Counted from the stretch's first letter, positions 10,294-20,613 are shown. The stretch: 64,000 bases of DNA from Sporosarcina jeotgali (GCF_033304595.1 NZ_CP116341.1:105001-169000), one strand, 5' to 3'. Made by a program: numbers and translations. Notes: generated by a model from the sequence alone, not told the origin.

Positions 10294-11835
10294 TTACAAT
10301 CCGCGATATCCAGTTTCCGCTTTGAATCGGACTTCTGCATACGCAACTTCAGCTTCTTCATGTCGTTTCGCTCCGATATACGTTCCGACAATAGCTGCTA
10401 GGAATCCAGCCGGGATCGAGACGATGGCCGGGTTCACGAATGGGAACAGTGGATCTCCTACGAAGAACGCAGCCCCGGGAACCGGATTAATGACGTTAGG
10501 ACTGACCGCAACCAGCACAAGCGCCGTGATTAATCCGGTCAGCATCGATGCAACTGTGCCTGTCGTATTAAATTTACGCCAGTAGATTGTCAGTAAGATT
10601 GTTGGAACGTTTGCAGATGCAGCAATACAGAAGGCCAGCGACACTAGAAACGCTACATTCAGTTTTTCAGAACCGAGGGCCAGCAAGATGGATACAATCC
10701 CAACACTGATTGCAGCAATACGCGCAGCCTTCACTTGCTGCTTCTCTGTTACTTTGCCTTTCATAATAATCTCAGCGTAAAGGTCATGAGCAATGGCGGA
10801 AGCACCGGATAATACTAGTCCAGCTACGACAGCTAGAATTGTAGCAAACGCTACTGCTGCAACGAACGACTCTAATGCATCCCCGCCTAATACACCTGCA
10901 AGCATCGGTGCAGCCATGTTTCCGGCTGCGTTTTCTGCAATGATTGCCTTAGATCCAACAAACTTCGCAGCACCGAATCCTAGGAAAATCGTCAACACGT
11001 AGAAAATCCCAATAATCCATACTGCGTAGACAACTGACGAACGTGCAGTCTTCGCATCTTTCACCGTAAAGAAGCGCATCAAAATGTGAGGAAGACCTGC
11101 AGTACCTAACACAAGCGCAAGCAATACGGAAATTAAGCCAATCGGATCTTTATAAACAACACCCGAATGCAGGAAGGACTCTCCATGATTGGTCGCAGTT
11201 CGCATAATATCGAACATCCCCACGAAGTTGAAATTGAATTTCATGAGCACGAGGAACGAAATCACAATCGTACCAATCATAAGCAAGATTGCTTTTACAA
11301 TTTGAACCCAGCTCGTTGCGGTCATTCCGCCGAACAGTACATAAATGAGCATCATTACGCCCACGATGAGAACAGAAATCCAGTAGTCGATGCCAAACAG
11401 CAACTTAATCAGCGCACCAGCGCCAACAAGCTGTGCGAGCATGTAAAACAGGACAATTGTAATCGTATTCAAAGCGGCGGCTCCGCGGACTTTCTTCGCG
11501 CCAAACCGAGAACCAATCATATCCGCCATCGTATATTTACCAAGGTTTCGAAGCGGTTCAGCAATTAGGAACAGCACAACCAGGTATGCGGTCAAAAACC
11601 CGACACTGTAATAAAATCCGTCAAATCCATTCAGCGAAATTGCACCAGCAATTCCAAGGAATGAGGCAGCGGATAAATAGTCGCCTGCGATGGCCATGCC
11701 ATTCTGCCAGCCTGTGAGTGAGCCACCCGCTGTATAAAAATCACTGGCAGTCTGCGTTTGTTTTGCAGCCCAGTACGTAATATAGAGTGTTAATAAAATC
11801 ACAGCAAAAAAGATTGCGATAGAAATCATACTCAT
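10294..11835 (-). CDS. actP: Cation:acetate symporter (SSS family)
   Basis: 513 aa, about 13 transmembrane segments. Sodium:solute symporter hallmarks: DFYTAGGSLTGWQNGMAIAG near residue 35, SAASFLG, and GGMTATSWVQIVKA around 170. The best-known relatives are ActP/YwcA-type acetate/short-chain carboxylate symporters. It follows the DUF485 gene by 14 nt in the same orientation, the standard actP partner arrangement. Start ATG has GGGGGA 8 nt upstream. Substrate by family only. Confidence 0.88.
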   Translation of the reverse strand: MSMISIAIFFAVILLTLYITYWAAKQTQTASDFYTAGGSLTGWQNGMAIAGDYLSAASFLGIAGAISLNGFDGFYYSVGFLTAYLVVLFLIAEPLRNLGKYTMADMIGSRFGAKKVRGAAALNTITIVLFYMLAQLVGAGALIKLLFGIDYWISVLIVGVMMLIYVLFGGMTATSWVQIVKAILLMIGTIVISFLVLMKFNFNFVGMFDIMRTATNHGESFLHSGVVYKDPIGLISVLLALVLGTAGLPHILMRFFTVKDAKTARSSVVYAVWIIGIFYVLTIFLGFGAAKFVGSKAIIAENAAGNMAAPMLAGVLGGDALESFVAAVAFATILAVVAGLVLSGASAIAHDLYAEIIMKGKVTEKQQVKAARIAAISVGIVSILLALGSEKLNVAFLVSLAFCIAASANVPTILLTIYWRKFNTTGTVASMLTGLITALVLVAVSPNVINPVPGAAFFVGDPLFPFVNPAIVSIPAGFLAAIVGTYIGAKRHEEAEVAYAEVRFKAETGYRGL

Positions 11836-11849
11836 AAACGGAGTCCCCC

Positions 11850-12212
11850 TTAGTCTCTAACGTGTTTTTGGATAATCTGGTCAACGTCTTTATCGAAGTC
11901 ACGTGCTTTTTTCACATAGATTTGCGTGAATACCCATACCATCACGAACAATCCAAATGCGTATACCCATGTCCACGTCATCCAGCCAATAGCCCGGGTT
12001 TCTAAGATGGACGTGTATCCTGTCAGAATAGGCAACAGCAGATATATCGCAAAAAATGCAATGACATAAGGTGTTAAAAAGCGATTCTTCTTTTTGACCA
12101 GATGCTTAAACTCGGGTGTCTCGATGATTCGCTCATAATCTAACTTGCCATCAGTCGTACGTGGCAGCTCCGGATCTCTCTTCAACTCCGCTTCTTGCAA
12201 CTCGATTGTCAA
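11850..12212 (-). CDS. DUF485 membrane protein (YjcH-like)
   Basis: 120 aa, TTG start with GGGGATGGAG upstream. A charged N-terminal third, then two hydrophobic helices (about 48-68, 80-102) with TPYVIAFFAIYLLLPILTGY, typical of DUF485 proteins encoded next to actP. Thought to assist or regulate the symporter. First gene of the two-gene operon. Confidence 0.88.
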   Translation of the reverse strand: MTIELQEAELKRDPELPRTTDGKLDYERIIETPEFKHLVKKKNRFLTPYVIAFFAIYLLLPILTGYTSILETRAIGWMTWTWVYAFGLFVMVWVFTQIYVKKARDFDKDVDQIIQKHVRD

Positions 12213-12390
12213 TTCTCCATCCCCTTTATAGATTCGTTCGAATTAGTTGGATTTCTATGAAACTCATCCCCCAATGAATTCCAAACAGTGAATCGCCTTC
12301 CAATAATCCTATTTGTCCAACGTATCAAATAGACAGAAAATAAGCAATATTATTTTTATATAAGGTGGATGCTTTGAGATTAAGTAATTA

Positions 12391-12432
12391 AAAAGAAAAA
12401 CCCGCAACCATCCTCAGGCAGGATCGTTGCGG
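12391..12432 (-). terminator. Terminator after the MBL-fold gene
   Basis: CCGCAAC-GATCCTG / CAGGATGGTTGCGG stem with T-rich tail on the minus strand. Confidence 0.85.
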
Positions 12433-12471
12433 TGATATAAGAAAAAACATCCTTACTTTCTGTAAAAAGTG

Positions 12472-13413
12472 TCAAGCAATCGTCTCTCCATGCTTCAATA
12501 CTTTTAACTGTTTGTCTTTCAGTGCACGCTGCTTCCACTCGGCAAGCAGGCGATTCAGCGCTTCTTCTGTAGTGTCATCCGCAAGATAAAAGGCTCCGTA
12601 ATGCATGGGGATGAACACCTCAGCGCTGACATCCACAAACGCCTGAATGGCTTCTTCAGGTGTCATATGCTGGGTCCCCATAAACCACTCGGGCTCGTAT
12701 GCACCAATTGGCATGAGTGCATACGTAATAGCCGGAAATCTTTCACCAATCTCACGAAATCCCTGGAAATACCCGCTGTCACCAGCAAAGTAAATCGAGT
12801 CAGATGCTTCATTTGAAGCTGGTATTCTCCGTTGAATGACCCAGCCGCCCCAATGAGAGGTATTTGTATCTGTCAGTGTTCGTTTCGTCCAGTGCTGAGC
12901 CGGAACAAAGTGGAATTCAACAGCACCGATATGCACTTGTCCCCACCAAGGCAGCTCATAAACTCGATTTTCTTTCATCAGTCTGCGCACTTTAGGGCCA
13001 AGCCCCTCGGGGACAAGTATGGCAGGCGTGCCTTTCAGTTTCTTCAAAGAAGGCACATCCATATGGTCATAGTGAGAATGCGATAACAAAATAATATCGA
13101 CTGGCGGGATTTCATCTATGGAAAGTCCGGGCTCTTCCAGTCTTTCACTGAATCCCATGCTCTTTGCCCAAACGGGATCTGTCACAATCGTCAAACCAGC
13201 AAGCTGGATCAGAAACGTTGAGTGACCAATCCAAGTAATCGTGAAATCCTTCTGGCCGGCATGAAGGATTTCCAGTTGTTTATCTTCGACTTGGCCAATT
13301 TTGAAGCTCATATCTTTTTGTTTACGGAAGCGCTCCATTTGCCAGCGCACCAATTCCTTGAATGTTGCGGTCCGGGCATTCGGATCCATATTTCGATAGC
13401 GGTTTGCAGACAC
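12472..13413 (-). CDS. MBL-fold metallo-hydrolase (UlaG/NAPE-PLD-like)
   Basis: 313 aa. Metallo-beta-lactamase fold with TWIGHSTFLIQLAGLTIVTD (about 60-80), the zinc motif LSHSHYDHMD (HxHxDH, about 110-120), PAQHW, an FAGDSGYF strand with the bridging Asp, and IPMHYGAFY. These are the signatures of the NAPE-PLD/UlaG subgroup, which cleaves phosphodiesters or lactones. Substrate unknown. It starts 6 nt after the stop of the efflux gene and is the third gene of the marR operon. Confidence 0.85.
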   Translation of the reverse strand: MSANRYRNMDPNARTATFKELVRWQMERFRKQKDMSFKIGQVEDKQLEILHAGQKDFTITWIGHSTFLIQLAGLTIVTDPVWAKSMGFSERLEEPGLSIDEIPPVDIILLSHSHYDHMDVPSLKKLKGTPAILVPEGLGPKVRRLMKENRVYELPWWGQVHIGAVEFHFVPAQHWTKRTLTDTNTSHWGGWVIQRRIPASNEASDSIYFAGDSGYFQGFREIGERFPAITYALMPIGAYEPEWFMGTQHMTPEEAIQAFVDVSAEVFIPMHYGAFYLADDTTEEALNRLLAEWKQRALKDKQLKVLKHGETIA

Positions 13414-13419
13414 AAGCCT

Positions 13420-14892
13420 TCACTCCTTTGAAAGACTGACTTCATCATCGTCACTTGGTTTCGCGCGGTACACAACAAACGAAAGCACAACCGCGACAAT
13501 CGACATTGCAAAGGCTATGAAGTATACCAATTCAACACCTGACACCAACGCTAGGTTCATCGTCGCAGGATCTGTCGGCGTTGACGACTTTTGCAAGACG
13601 TGCAGCTGCCGGGAATTCATAATGCTGATGAAAACAGATACACCAATCGCCCCTGCAACTGGCTGCAGTGTAGACATAACAGCTGTTCCATGAGGATAAA
13701 GACGTTTCGGGAGCTGATTCAGACCATTCGTCTCCGCAGGCATCATGATAGCGGAGACAGACAGCATGATGAGAATATAACTGACAACAACTACCCATAC
13801 AGGTGTATCCACGGTCAACTGACTCATCATGAACATCGTGCCGCTTAACACGAGTGTTGCGGGAATCATCAACACACGGGGCCCGAACTTATCGAACAAG
13901 GCACCCATAAATGGAGACATGATTCCGTTCAAGATACTGCCCGGCAGCAGAACCAATCCAGCTGTCGCCGCAGTTAAAGCCAGTGGACCCTGCATATAGA
14001 TTGGCAAAATGATTTCTGAGGCGAACATCGCCATAATGATGATCAAAAACATCACGACCGCGTGTGAAAACATAGGATAGCGGAATACGCGCATATTCAT
14101 AATAGGTTCGTCGAGCTTAAGCTGACGCCAAACAAATAGCGCGATGCCGATAACTCCCATGCCGATGAACAGCCAGACGTTCGGACTTGCAAATCCATCT
14201 TTGCTTTCTCCGACAGAACTGAATCCATAGACAATGGAGCCGAAACCAATTGTTGAGAACAAGAGAGATACGAAGTCAATCTTAGGCTTTGTCACCTCTG
14301 ACACATTAACCAGATACTTGTAGGCAAAGGCAATTGAGAACAACGCGAAGGGAATGACGATGATAAACAAATAGCGCCACCCTAAGTATTCAACAATAAC
14401 TCCTGACAGCGTAGGTCCGATTGCAGGAGCAAACATAATGACGAGACCAATCATCCCCATCACTTTCCCGCGTCGTTCAGGAGGATAAATTAACAGGAAG
14501 ACGTTGAAAATGATTGGCATCAATAAACCAGTTCCGACTGCTTGAATCAGCCGGCCAACTAGTAAGATAGAAAATGCAGGGGCACTTGCGCAAATGATTG
14601 TACCCAGCGTGAATACGACCATCGTTCCTAAAAACAGCTGTCTCGTTGTGAACCACTGAAGCAGCAGTGCAGAAATCGGTATGACAATCGCCATGACGAG
14701 CATGAACCCAGTCGCCATCCATTGAACAGCTGTTAACGAAATCGAGAACTGATCCATCAGGGTGACGAGCGCGATATTTAATAATGTTTCATTTAAAATG
14801 GCGAAAAAGGCACCAATTATGAGCGTTAACATAATAGGGAGCACTTTCACGTTCGGATTATCCGCTAAATATTCATACTGTTTCTGTTCCAT
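13420..14892 (-). CDS. DHA2-family MFS multidrug efflux transporter
   Basis: 490 aa, 14 predicted transmembrane helices. The early helices carry an ALVTLMDQFSISLTAVQWMA segment. Antiporter motif C appears as APAIGPTLSG in helix 5, with LGWRYLF after it (EmrB/QacA/LmrB type). Downstream of a MarR-type repressor by 41 nt, implying ligand-induced drug or toxin export. The substrate cannot be read from sequence. Confidence 0.92.
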   Translation of the reverse strand: MEQKQYEYLADNPNVKVLPIMLTLIIGAFFAILNETLLNIALVTLMDQFSISLTAVQWMATGFMLVMAIVIPISALLLQWFTTRQLFLGTMVVFTLGTIICASAPAFSILLVGRLIQAVGTGLLMPIIFNVFLLIYPPERRGKVMGMIGLVIMFAPAIGPTLSGVIVEYLGWRYLFIIVIPFALFSIAFAYKYLVNVSEVTKPKIDFVSLLFSTIGFGSIVYGFSSVGESKDGFASPNVWLFIGMGVIGIALFVWRQLKLDEPIMNMRVFRYPMFSHAVVMFLIIIMAMFASEIILPIYMQGPLALTAATAGLVLLPGSILNGIMSPFMGALFDKFGPRVLMIPATLVLSGTMFMMSQLTVDTPVWVVVVSYILIMLSVSAIMMPAETNGLNQLPKRLYPHGTAVMSTLQPVAGAIGVSVFISIMNSRQLHVLQKSSTPTDPATMNLALVSGVELVYFIAFAMSIVAVVLSFVVYRAKPSDDDEVSLSKE

Positions 14893-14933
14893 TCAAAAAC
14901 CTCTTCCATGTTTAGAGTGATTTAAGCTGACGA

Positions 14934-15353
14934 TTACTGATGGTGTTTTCGGATGATCCCTAACATAGCAACAAAAGAGGCAACTTCCGATGCTGAAAAA
15001 CGATCTTCAATTTCTGCAATTGCTTGTTTCAATGAAACATCCAACTGTTTGTAGTCCTCCGCAATTTCAGGGCGGACACTTAAGTAGTTGACGCGCTTAT
15101 CAGTGCTGCATGGTGTTTTCGTAACAATCCCTTTTGCGACTAGTTCATTAACTTTCACAGTAACTGCAGAGCGTGCTACGTGAAGTGTATCTGCTAAAAA
15201 ACTGGCCGTGCACTTTTCGTTATACAAAATGACTTCCATATACAGCAAACTATTATAAGTCAAATTTCCATACACATTATTGTGATTCATTTCACGAAGG
15301 CTTTTTAAAATTTGTTCGTAATAGAATTGGTCCAGCGCATGGATAAGTTTCAT
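14934..15353 (-). CDS. MarR-family transcriptional regulator
   Basis: 139 aa winged-helix protein. The helix-turn-helix covers about 45-75 (ASFLADTLHVARSAVTVKVN), followed by the wing ELVAKGIVTKTPCSTDKRVN with the conserved D-R pair. It probably represses itself and the downstream efflux and MBL genes. A Cys in the wing could be redox-sensitive, but that is conjecture. Confidence 0.9.
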   Translation of the reverse strand: MKLIHALDQFYYEQILKSLREMNHNNVYGNLTYNSLLYMEVILYNEKCTASFLADTLHVARSAVTVKVNELVAKGIVTKTPCSTDKRVNYLSVRPEIAEDYKQLDVSLKQAIAEIEDRFSASEVASFVAMLGIIRKHHQ

Positions 15354-15370
15354 GTAATCACATCCTGTTT

Positions 15371-15400
15371 GTTAAGTGAAACTAATTATAATCGTTTAAC
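15371..15400. promoter_or_regulatory. Candidate MarR operator
   Basis: Inverted arms GTTAAG and GTTTAAC flank an AT-rich centre directly upstream of the marR start. Position suits autorepression; the arms are imperfect. Confidence 0.4.
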
Positions 15401-15610
15401 TAGATAAAGCAAGAGTAACGATCAATTGTAAAAAACAACATCAGCTTCTCGTTGGAAAAACTATTTTTTCAGGATCATATTTCTTTTCATAGGGTCCATG
15501 GTATAGTGAATACTACTTTCTAAAGAATTGAATCGATGCATCAATATGAATTCTTAAGGATTGAAAAGTATAATTTTCATTAAAATTAAAACAAGAAGGC
15601 AGGTGTATTT

Positions 15611-17065
15611 ATGGGAATAGGATATATAATTACGTTGATTTTATCCATTACAATAGTGATCAATCTTTTATTGCTGGTGGGAGTACTGTTTTTCGAAAGA
15701 CGCGACATCGGGAATACATGGGCATGGATATTAGTCATGGTGTTTATTCCTATAGCGGGCTTTTTCATCTATCTGTTCCTCGGTCGGAATTTGAAGCAAA
15801 AGAACTTCTATAAGCTGACGGATGAAGAGAGAAGAGAAATTGATACGGAAGTGAATCACCAATTATCGACAGTCTATAGAGAAAAGGTTCAACAGTCTCC
15901 GTTGCTCAAGAAACATGAAGAACTCATTCACATGAACTTGATATCATCGGATGGACTATTATCCACGGATAATGACATCCAGATCTTCGAAGATGGACAC
16001 AAGAAATTCGATTCCTTAATTGCGGATATTCAGTCAGCTGAAAAGGAAGTCAATGTTCAGTATTACATTATCCAGTCTGACGCATTAGGGACAAGACTTC
16101 GGGATGCCTTAATAGAGCGTGCGAAGGCAGGGGTGAAAGTTCGTCTCCTGTATGATGAAGTCGGTTCCAAAAGGACCTCACCTAAGTTTTTTGATGAATT
16201 GCGTGCAGTAGGCGGCGAAGTCGAGGTGTTTTTCCCATCGTTTTTCAGGTTGATAAACTTCAGAGTAAACAACCGGAATCACCGAAAACTAGTCATTATC
16301 GATGGACGCATCGCGTATATTGGCGGATTCAATGTCGGGGACGAGTACCTGGGGCTGGACAAAAAGTTTGGCTACTGGCGGGATACACACCTGCGTATTA
16401 AAGGAAAAGCCGTCCACCACATTCAAGGGAAGTTCATACTGGATTGGCATCGTGCCGGCAATAACAAGCCGGGTGAATGGGAGGAGTACACATTTACGGA
16501 AGAACCTAACCAAGGAATGAGCCCGATTCAAGTCGTTTCGAGCGGACCGGATTCTGTTACAGAGCACTTAAAAAACATGTACATCAAACTTATCTTATCT
16601 GCGAAAAGAAGCGTTTATATTCAAACGCCTTATTTCATACCGGATACAAGCTTTATGGATGCATGCAAAATTGCATTGCTGTCTGGAGTTGACGTGCGAA
16701 TCATGATTCCATGTAAACCGGATCATCCGTTTGTCTATTGGGCAACGTGGGCGTATGCTGGTGATTTACTCGATTATGGAGCTAAGATTTTACTGTATGA
16801 AAATGGATTTTTGCATGCAAAGACCATCGTTGTTGACGAAGAAGTGGCAGCAGTGGGAACGATGAACATCGACTCTCGCAGTTTCCATTTAAACTTCGAA
16901 GTCAGTGCAATCGTCTACGATGAAAAAATAGCGAAACAGCTGCATAGATTGTTCTTGAAAGACATTGAGGTCAGTTCGGAGCTGACGCCTGAACGCTATG
17001 CAGAGCGTTCGCTGCTTATTAAATTCAAAGAAGGCATTTCACGTCTTCTATCACCCGTGCTGTAA
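15611..17065 (+). CDS. cls: Cardiolipin synthase
   Basis: 484 aa. Two N-terminal transmembrane helices (about 5-28, 36-58), then two phospholipase-D HKD motifs: HRKLVIIDGRIAYIGGFNVG (about 220-240) and HAKTIVVDEEVAAVGTMNID (about 400-420). It condenses two phosphatidylglycerols into cardiolipin and glycerol at the membrane. Length and architecture match Bacillus ClsA. Monocistronic, with its own terminator. Confidence 0.95.
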   Translation: MGIGYIITLILSITIVINLLLLVGVLFFERRDIGNTWAWILVMVFIPIAGFFIYLFLGRNLKQKNFYKLTDEERREIDTEVNHQLSTVYREKVQQSPLLKKHEELIHMNLISSDGLLSTDNDIQIFEDGHKKFDSLIADIQSAEKEVNVQYYIIQSDALGTRLRDALIERAKAGVKVRLLYDEVGSKRTSPKFFDELRAVGGEVEVFFPSFFRLINFRVNNRNHRKLVIIDGRIAYIGGFNVGDEYLGLDKKFGYWRDTHLRIKGKAVHHIQGKFILDWHRAGNNKPGEWEEYTFTEEPNQGMSPIQVVSSGPDSVTEHLKNMYIKLILSAKRSVYIQTPYFIPDTSFMDACKIALLSGVDVRIMIPCKPDHPFVYWATWAYAGDLLDYGAKILLYENGFLHAKTIVVDEEVAAVGTMNIDSRSFHLNFEVSAIVYDEKIAKQLHRLFLKDIEVSSELTPERYAERSLLIKFKEGISRLLSPVL

Positions 17066-17081
17066 TAGCTGAATGAAAAAT

Positions 17082-17120
17082 GGAAAGCCACTCTTATCAT
17101 AAGAGGGCTTTCCGTTTTTT
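17082..17120 (+). terminator. Terminator between cls and topB (convergent)
   Basis: GGAAAGCC-ACTCTTATCATAAGAG-GGCTTTCC followed by GT6. Confidence 0.88.
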
Positions 17121-17121
17121 G

Positions 17122-19263
17122 TTACACAAAGACTAAGTTTATTTTTCCTTCTTTCAATTCAAGCATAGCGTCAAATTTCTGACCGTTCGCATGCGTGAAT
17201 CCTTTAATGACGTTTGTTTTTCCTTTTGTGCAAAGCAGTTTTACTTGAGGCTGAGTCAGTTTCTTTTTCAAAAACAGTCCAGGAAACGTTTGCTTGCAGC
17301 CGTTTTTATAGTTGCTGCAGCCGTAAAATTCTTTGCGCGCAACAATCATGCCATTTCCGCACTTCGGACAGGGGGCAACTTCTGTTACAGTATAAGATTT
17401 TCGACTTGAAGATTTTGAAGGAGGCAATACGATATCGATCTTTTGCTTCTCCAGTTGGACCGGCACGTCTTCAAGCAGTTTATAAATGAATTTCGATACG
17501 CTTCCTAAAAAGTGCTGGCCAGTTCCTTCGCCATTGCCGATTTTTTTCAAATACGTTTCCCACTTTGCTGTCATTGAGGGGCTCGCGAGCAGACTGCCTT
17601 CTATCGCCTGACATAGGACGCGTCCTTTGTCGGTGATCGATACAATGTTTTTCGTAACTGAAATATAACCATGCTTTTTTATCGTTTCGATAATATTACT
17701 TCGGGTTGCTTCCGTACCAAGCCCTTCAATTTCTTTTAAAATATCGGTCTCTGTCTGATCCTCAACGAGCTTACCGCACGTTTTCATCATCGCGATCAGC
17801 TGTCCTTCTGTGTATGGTTTTGGCGGCTGGGTCGCGCCTTCTTTAATACCAATTTCACTCTGCACCGTTTCACTCTTCTCCAAAGGAGGCAGTGCGGGTT
17901 CGTCCGCTTCTTTTCCTTTTTTCGGAGGTGCTGAAAATAACTCTTTCCAGCCTTTGTCCACTTCCGTTTTTCCGGTCGTAAAGAAGGGGAGTCCGTTGAC
18001 GTCTGTCGTCACTTTGGTTTCAGTATATAAATAATCCCGGTGGAACATCGCGAGTGCAGTCCGGACAACTTCTTCATATAAGTTCCGTTCTAACGGTGCC
18101 AATCTGGAAATGGCAGCTGCTGTAGGAACCTTTTTTGTTGGGATAATGGCATAGTGTTCCTGAACTTTTGAGCTGTCCACGAAGCGCTTTTTTGGTGTTT
18201 TCGAAGCGATCTCGAATGACTGTCCAATGAGCTCCTGGTATTTTTCAACCGATGCCGCCAAGTAATTGAACTCACTCGGCGTAATATGGCGCGTGTCCGT
18301 ACGCGGATACGAGACAAGTTTCTTCTCATACAGTGTCTGCATCGTTTTCAAGACTGTCGCAGGACTTGCTTTCCAGCGGCGATTTGCAGTTGCCTGCAAA
18401 GTGGAAAGTGAGTGCAGCTGTGGCGGCGGCATGCGTTTATCAGCAGTTTTCAGCTCCGTGATAGTTCCGGGTGTTCGTTTCGTGATACCGCGGCTATTCA
18501 GGGCATCTGCGATCAGCTCACGCTTCGGCTCTTTCAGCTTGGCCTTTCCTTTATACGTACCGTTTGCCGCGGTAAATAGCGCCTCTGCTTCAAAAAATGG
18601 TTCAGAGACAAACGTCTCAATTTCACGCTGCCGCTGATAAATCAAATACACAGTCGGCGATTGAACCCGTCCAATCGGGAATACTTCCTCGATCCCTTTC
18701 GCTTTCAATAACAGCGTATACAACCGCGACCCATTCATCCCAACGAGCCAGTCACTGATCTGGCGGGACTTTGCTTCTTCATACATTTGCAAATCCTTCT
18801 TATTGTCGCGTAAGTTCTCAAACCCTTTGATTACTTCATCGGCTTCTAAGGAGTTAATCCAAAGACGTTTAATCGTTTGTCCGCGTGCACCTGTCTGATC
18901 GTAAATACTATAGAAAATATTCGATCCTTCGCGATCCACATCGCACGCGTTAATGACCGTATCAGTCCCTTTGACTAATTTCTTCACGACTTGGAATTGC
19001 TTGAACTTTCCTTTAGATACTTGGAATTCGTAGTGATCAGGCAAAATCGGCAGGCTGCCAAGTGACCAGCGTTTCCATGCGGGATTGTATGTATGCGGTT
19101 CTTTCAATTCCACGAGGTGCCCAACACCCCACGTCAAAAAAGCCCCTTCCGGAAACGTCGGACACGGATGAATTTCCATATAGCCTTCGTGTTTACGTGC
19201 AGTAAATGCATCCGCATAAGCTTTTGCTTGGGATGGCTTTTCAGCGAGTATCACTGGTTTCAT
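17122..19263 (-). CDS. topB: DNA topoisomerase III
   Basis: 713 aa from ATG 19263 (RBS AGAGGTG); an upstream in-frame extension lacks an RBS and is low-complexity. TOPRIM domain at the N-terminus (VILAEKPSQAKAYADAF, NACDVDREG with the DxD), then type IA core with catalytic Tyr in LVSYPRTDTRHI (about 335). C-terminal zinc-ribbon-like CPKCG...GCSNYKNGC near 630. Relaxes negatively supercoiled DNA and decatenates replication intermediates. Length matches Bacillus TopB. Confidence 0.95.
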   Translation of the reverse strand: MKPVILAEKPSQAKAYADAFTARKHEGYMEIHPCPTFPEGAFLTWGVGHLVELKEPHTYNPAWKRWSLGSLPILPDHYEFQVSKGKFKQFQVVKKLVKGTDTVINACDVDREGSNIFYSIYDQTGARGQTIKRLWINSLEADEVIKGFENLRDNKKDLQMYEEAKSRQISDWLVGMNGSRLYTLLLKAKGIEEVFPIGRVQSPTVYLIYQRQREIETFVSEPFFEAEALFTAANGTYKGKAKLKEPKRELIADALNSRGITKRTPGTITELKTADKRMPPPQLHSLSTLQATANRRWKASPATVLKTMQTLYEKKLVSYPRTDTRHITPSEFNYLAASVEKYQELIGQSFEIASKTPKKRFVDSSKVQEHYAIIPTKKVPTAAAISRLAPLERNLYEEVVRTALAMFHRDYLYTETKVTTDVNGLPFFTTGKTEVDKGWKELFSAPPKKGKEADEPALPPLEKSETVQSEIGIKEGATQPPKPYTEGQLIAMMKTCGKLVEDQTETDILKEIEGLGTEATRSNIIETIKKHGYISVTKNIVSITDKGRVLCQAIEGSLLASPSMTAKWETYLKKIGNGEGTGQHFLGSVSKFIYKLLEDVPVQLEKQKIDIVLPPSKSSSRKSYTVTEVAPCPKCGNGMIVARKEFYGCSNYKNGCKQTFPGLFLKKKLTQPQVKLLCTKGKTNVIKGFTHANGQKFDAMLELKEGKINLVFV

Positions 19264-19427
19264 GACGGCACCTCTTTTGTTAAGTTTCAAATAATCTATT
19301 CTTATAAGGATAGCGTATTTCAGTAAATGGAGCCAGTAGGTTAAGGAATAGAATCTATTAAAGTAAAATTGATAAAATGTGAAATTATTGGTAATCTGAA
19401 GATACAAACTATTAAAGGAGAGATTTT

Positions 19428-20504
19428 ATGAAGCGATTGTCTGCAATGCTCACCGTACTAGCTTTGTCTTTCTTTCTAGCTGCACAGCCAGCTGCGGCAG
19501 CAGGATTCCCGGACGTTCCCGATACCAGCCGTTTTCACGATGAAATGAATTATTTAGTTGAACAGAATATTATCAGCGGGTATTCCGATGGGAACTTCCA
19601 ACCCAAGAAAAATGTAACACGGGGAGAGGTTGCGATTATGATTGGTCGTATGCTGAAACTCGATGGCACGCAACGAAATACGAAATTCAAGGACGTTAGT
19701 AAAAATCATGGTGCAAGCGGCTATATTCACTCAGCTTGGGACCGCGGTCATTTGAGTGGCTTTGCAGATGGCACGTTCCGTCCAGACACCCCCATCTCAC
19801 GTGGCGATATGGCGATGATACTTTCGCGTATTTTTTGGTCTCAAGCGGGCACCACGGGAGAGTTTAGTGATGTTGGGTATAATATGAAAGCTTCTTATGC
19901 GATTGGAACACTTGCTGGTTCTCACGTACTCACCGGATATCCCGATGGTACGTTTCGACCCGCTGCATACGTGACACGTGAGCAATTCTCAGCATTTATG
20001 GCCCGTGGACTGAGCATTGAGTTTAAACAGCGTACCATGAAAACAGACGGGTATGCATATGATTTGACGAAAACGTATATTTACGCAAAATCCCAGGGCG
20101 AAATCCAGATTTCTTATAAGAAAGTCCACACGAAATTTGGAGGAAATGCGTTTTACGGATATCTGTGGGAATACAAAGATACAAGCGACGGCAGTATTGA
20201 ATATATTGACCAAACAGAAGACAAAGACGGACTCTACATGGTATTTCCTATTCCGCACGGCAGTAAAGAGTTAGCTTATCCGATAAAAGTAAACTCCAAA
20301 TGGCAGCCGGGTATGGATATGCTCGAATCCAATGCCATAACTGGAGTGAACAAGACTGTAAGTACGCCTTATAAGACATTTACAAATGCTGTAGAAGTAT
20401 CTAACAGCAGCGGCCAGAAAAGGTATTATGTGAAAGGTATAGGTGAAGTGAAAGTAGTGGGTAAGACAGGGGAAACAGTTTCGGAGTTAAAATCGATTCA
20501 GTAA
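19428..20504 (+). CDS. Surface protein with three SLH domains
   Basis: 358 aa. Signal peptide 1-25 ending AAAA. Three consecutive S-layer homology repeats (about 26-80, 85-140, 143-197), each with the F.D(V)...(G)Y.DG.F.P pattern and an R(G/E) pair (ITRGE-like VTRGEVAI, ISRGDMAM, VTREQFSA). SLH domains anchor proteins to pyruvylated secondary cell-wall polymer. The C-terminal 160 residues show no family I recognise and are rich in beta-strand-like Tyr/Thr/Lys segments. Monocistronic; RBS AAAGGAG. Confidence 0.9.
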   Translation: MKRLSAMLTVLALSFFLAAQPAAAAGFPDVPDTSRFHDEMNYLVEQNIISGYSDGNFQPKKNVTRGEVAIMIGRMLKLDGTQRNTKFKDVSKNHGASGYIHSAWDRGHLSGFADGTFRPDTPISRGDMAMILSRIFWSQAGTTGEFSDVGYNMKASYAIGTLAGSHVLTGYPDGTFRPAAYVTREQFSAFMARGLSIEFKQRTMKTDGYAYDLTKTYIYAKSQGEIQISYKKVHTKFGGNAFYGYLWEYKDTSDGSIEYIDQTEDKDGLYMVFPIPHGSKELAYPIKVNSKWQPGMDMLESNAITGVNKTVSTPYKTFTNAVEVSNSSGQKRYYVKGIGEVKVVGKTGETVSELKSIQ

Positions 20505-20613
20505 GCTTGAAGAGCATCCATAGCAACTTCATGCGATTCAGCCGGTCACAAATGCAGCTGAAACGCTTAAAGAACTGAGCCTGGCTGTGAATCGATTTAA
20601 AGTATAAAGTTGA

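Noticed and set aside
17122..19407. Longer topB form with 48 extra N-terminal residues
   Set aside because: The extension is aromatic, low-complexity and lacks an RBS, whereas ATG 19263 has one and gives the normal TopB start.
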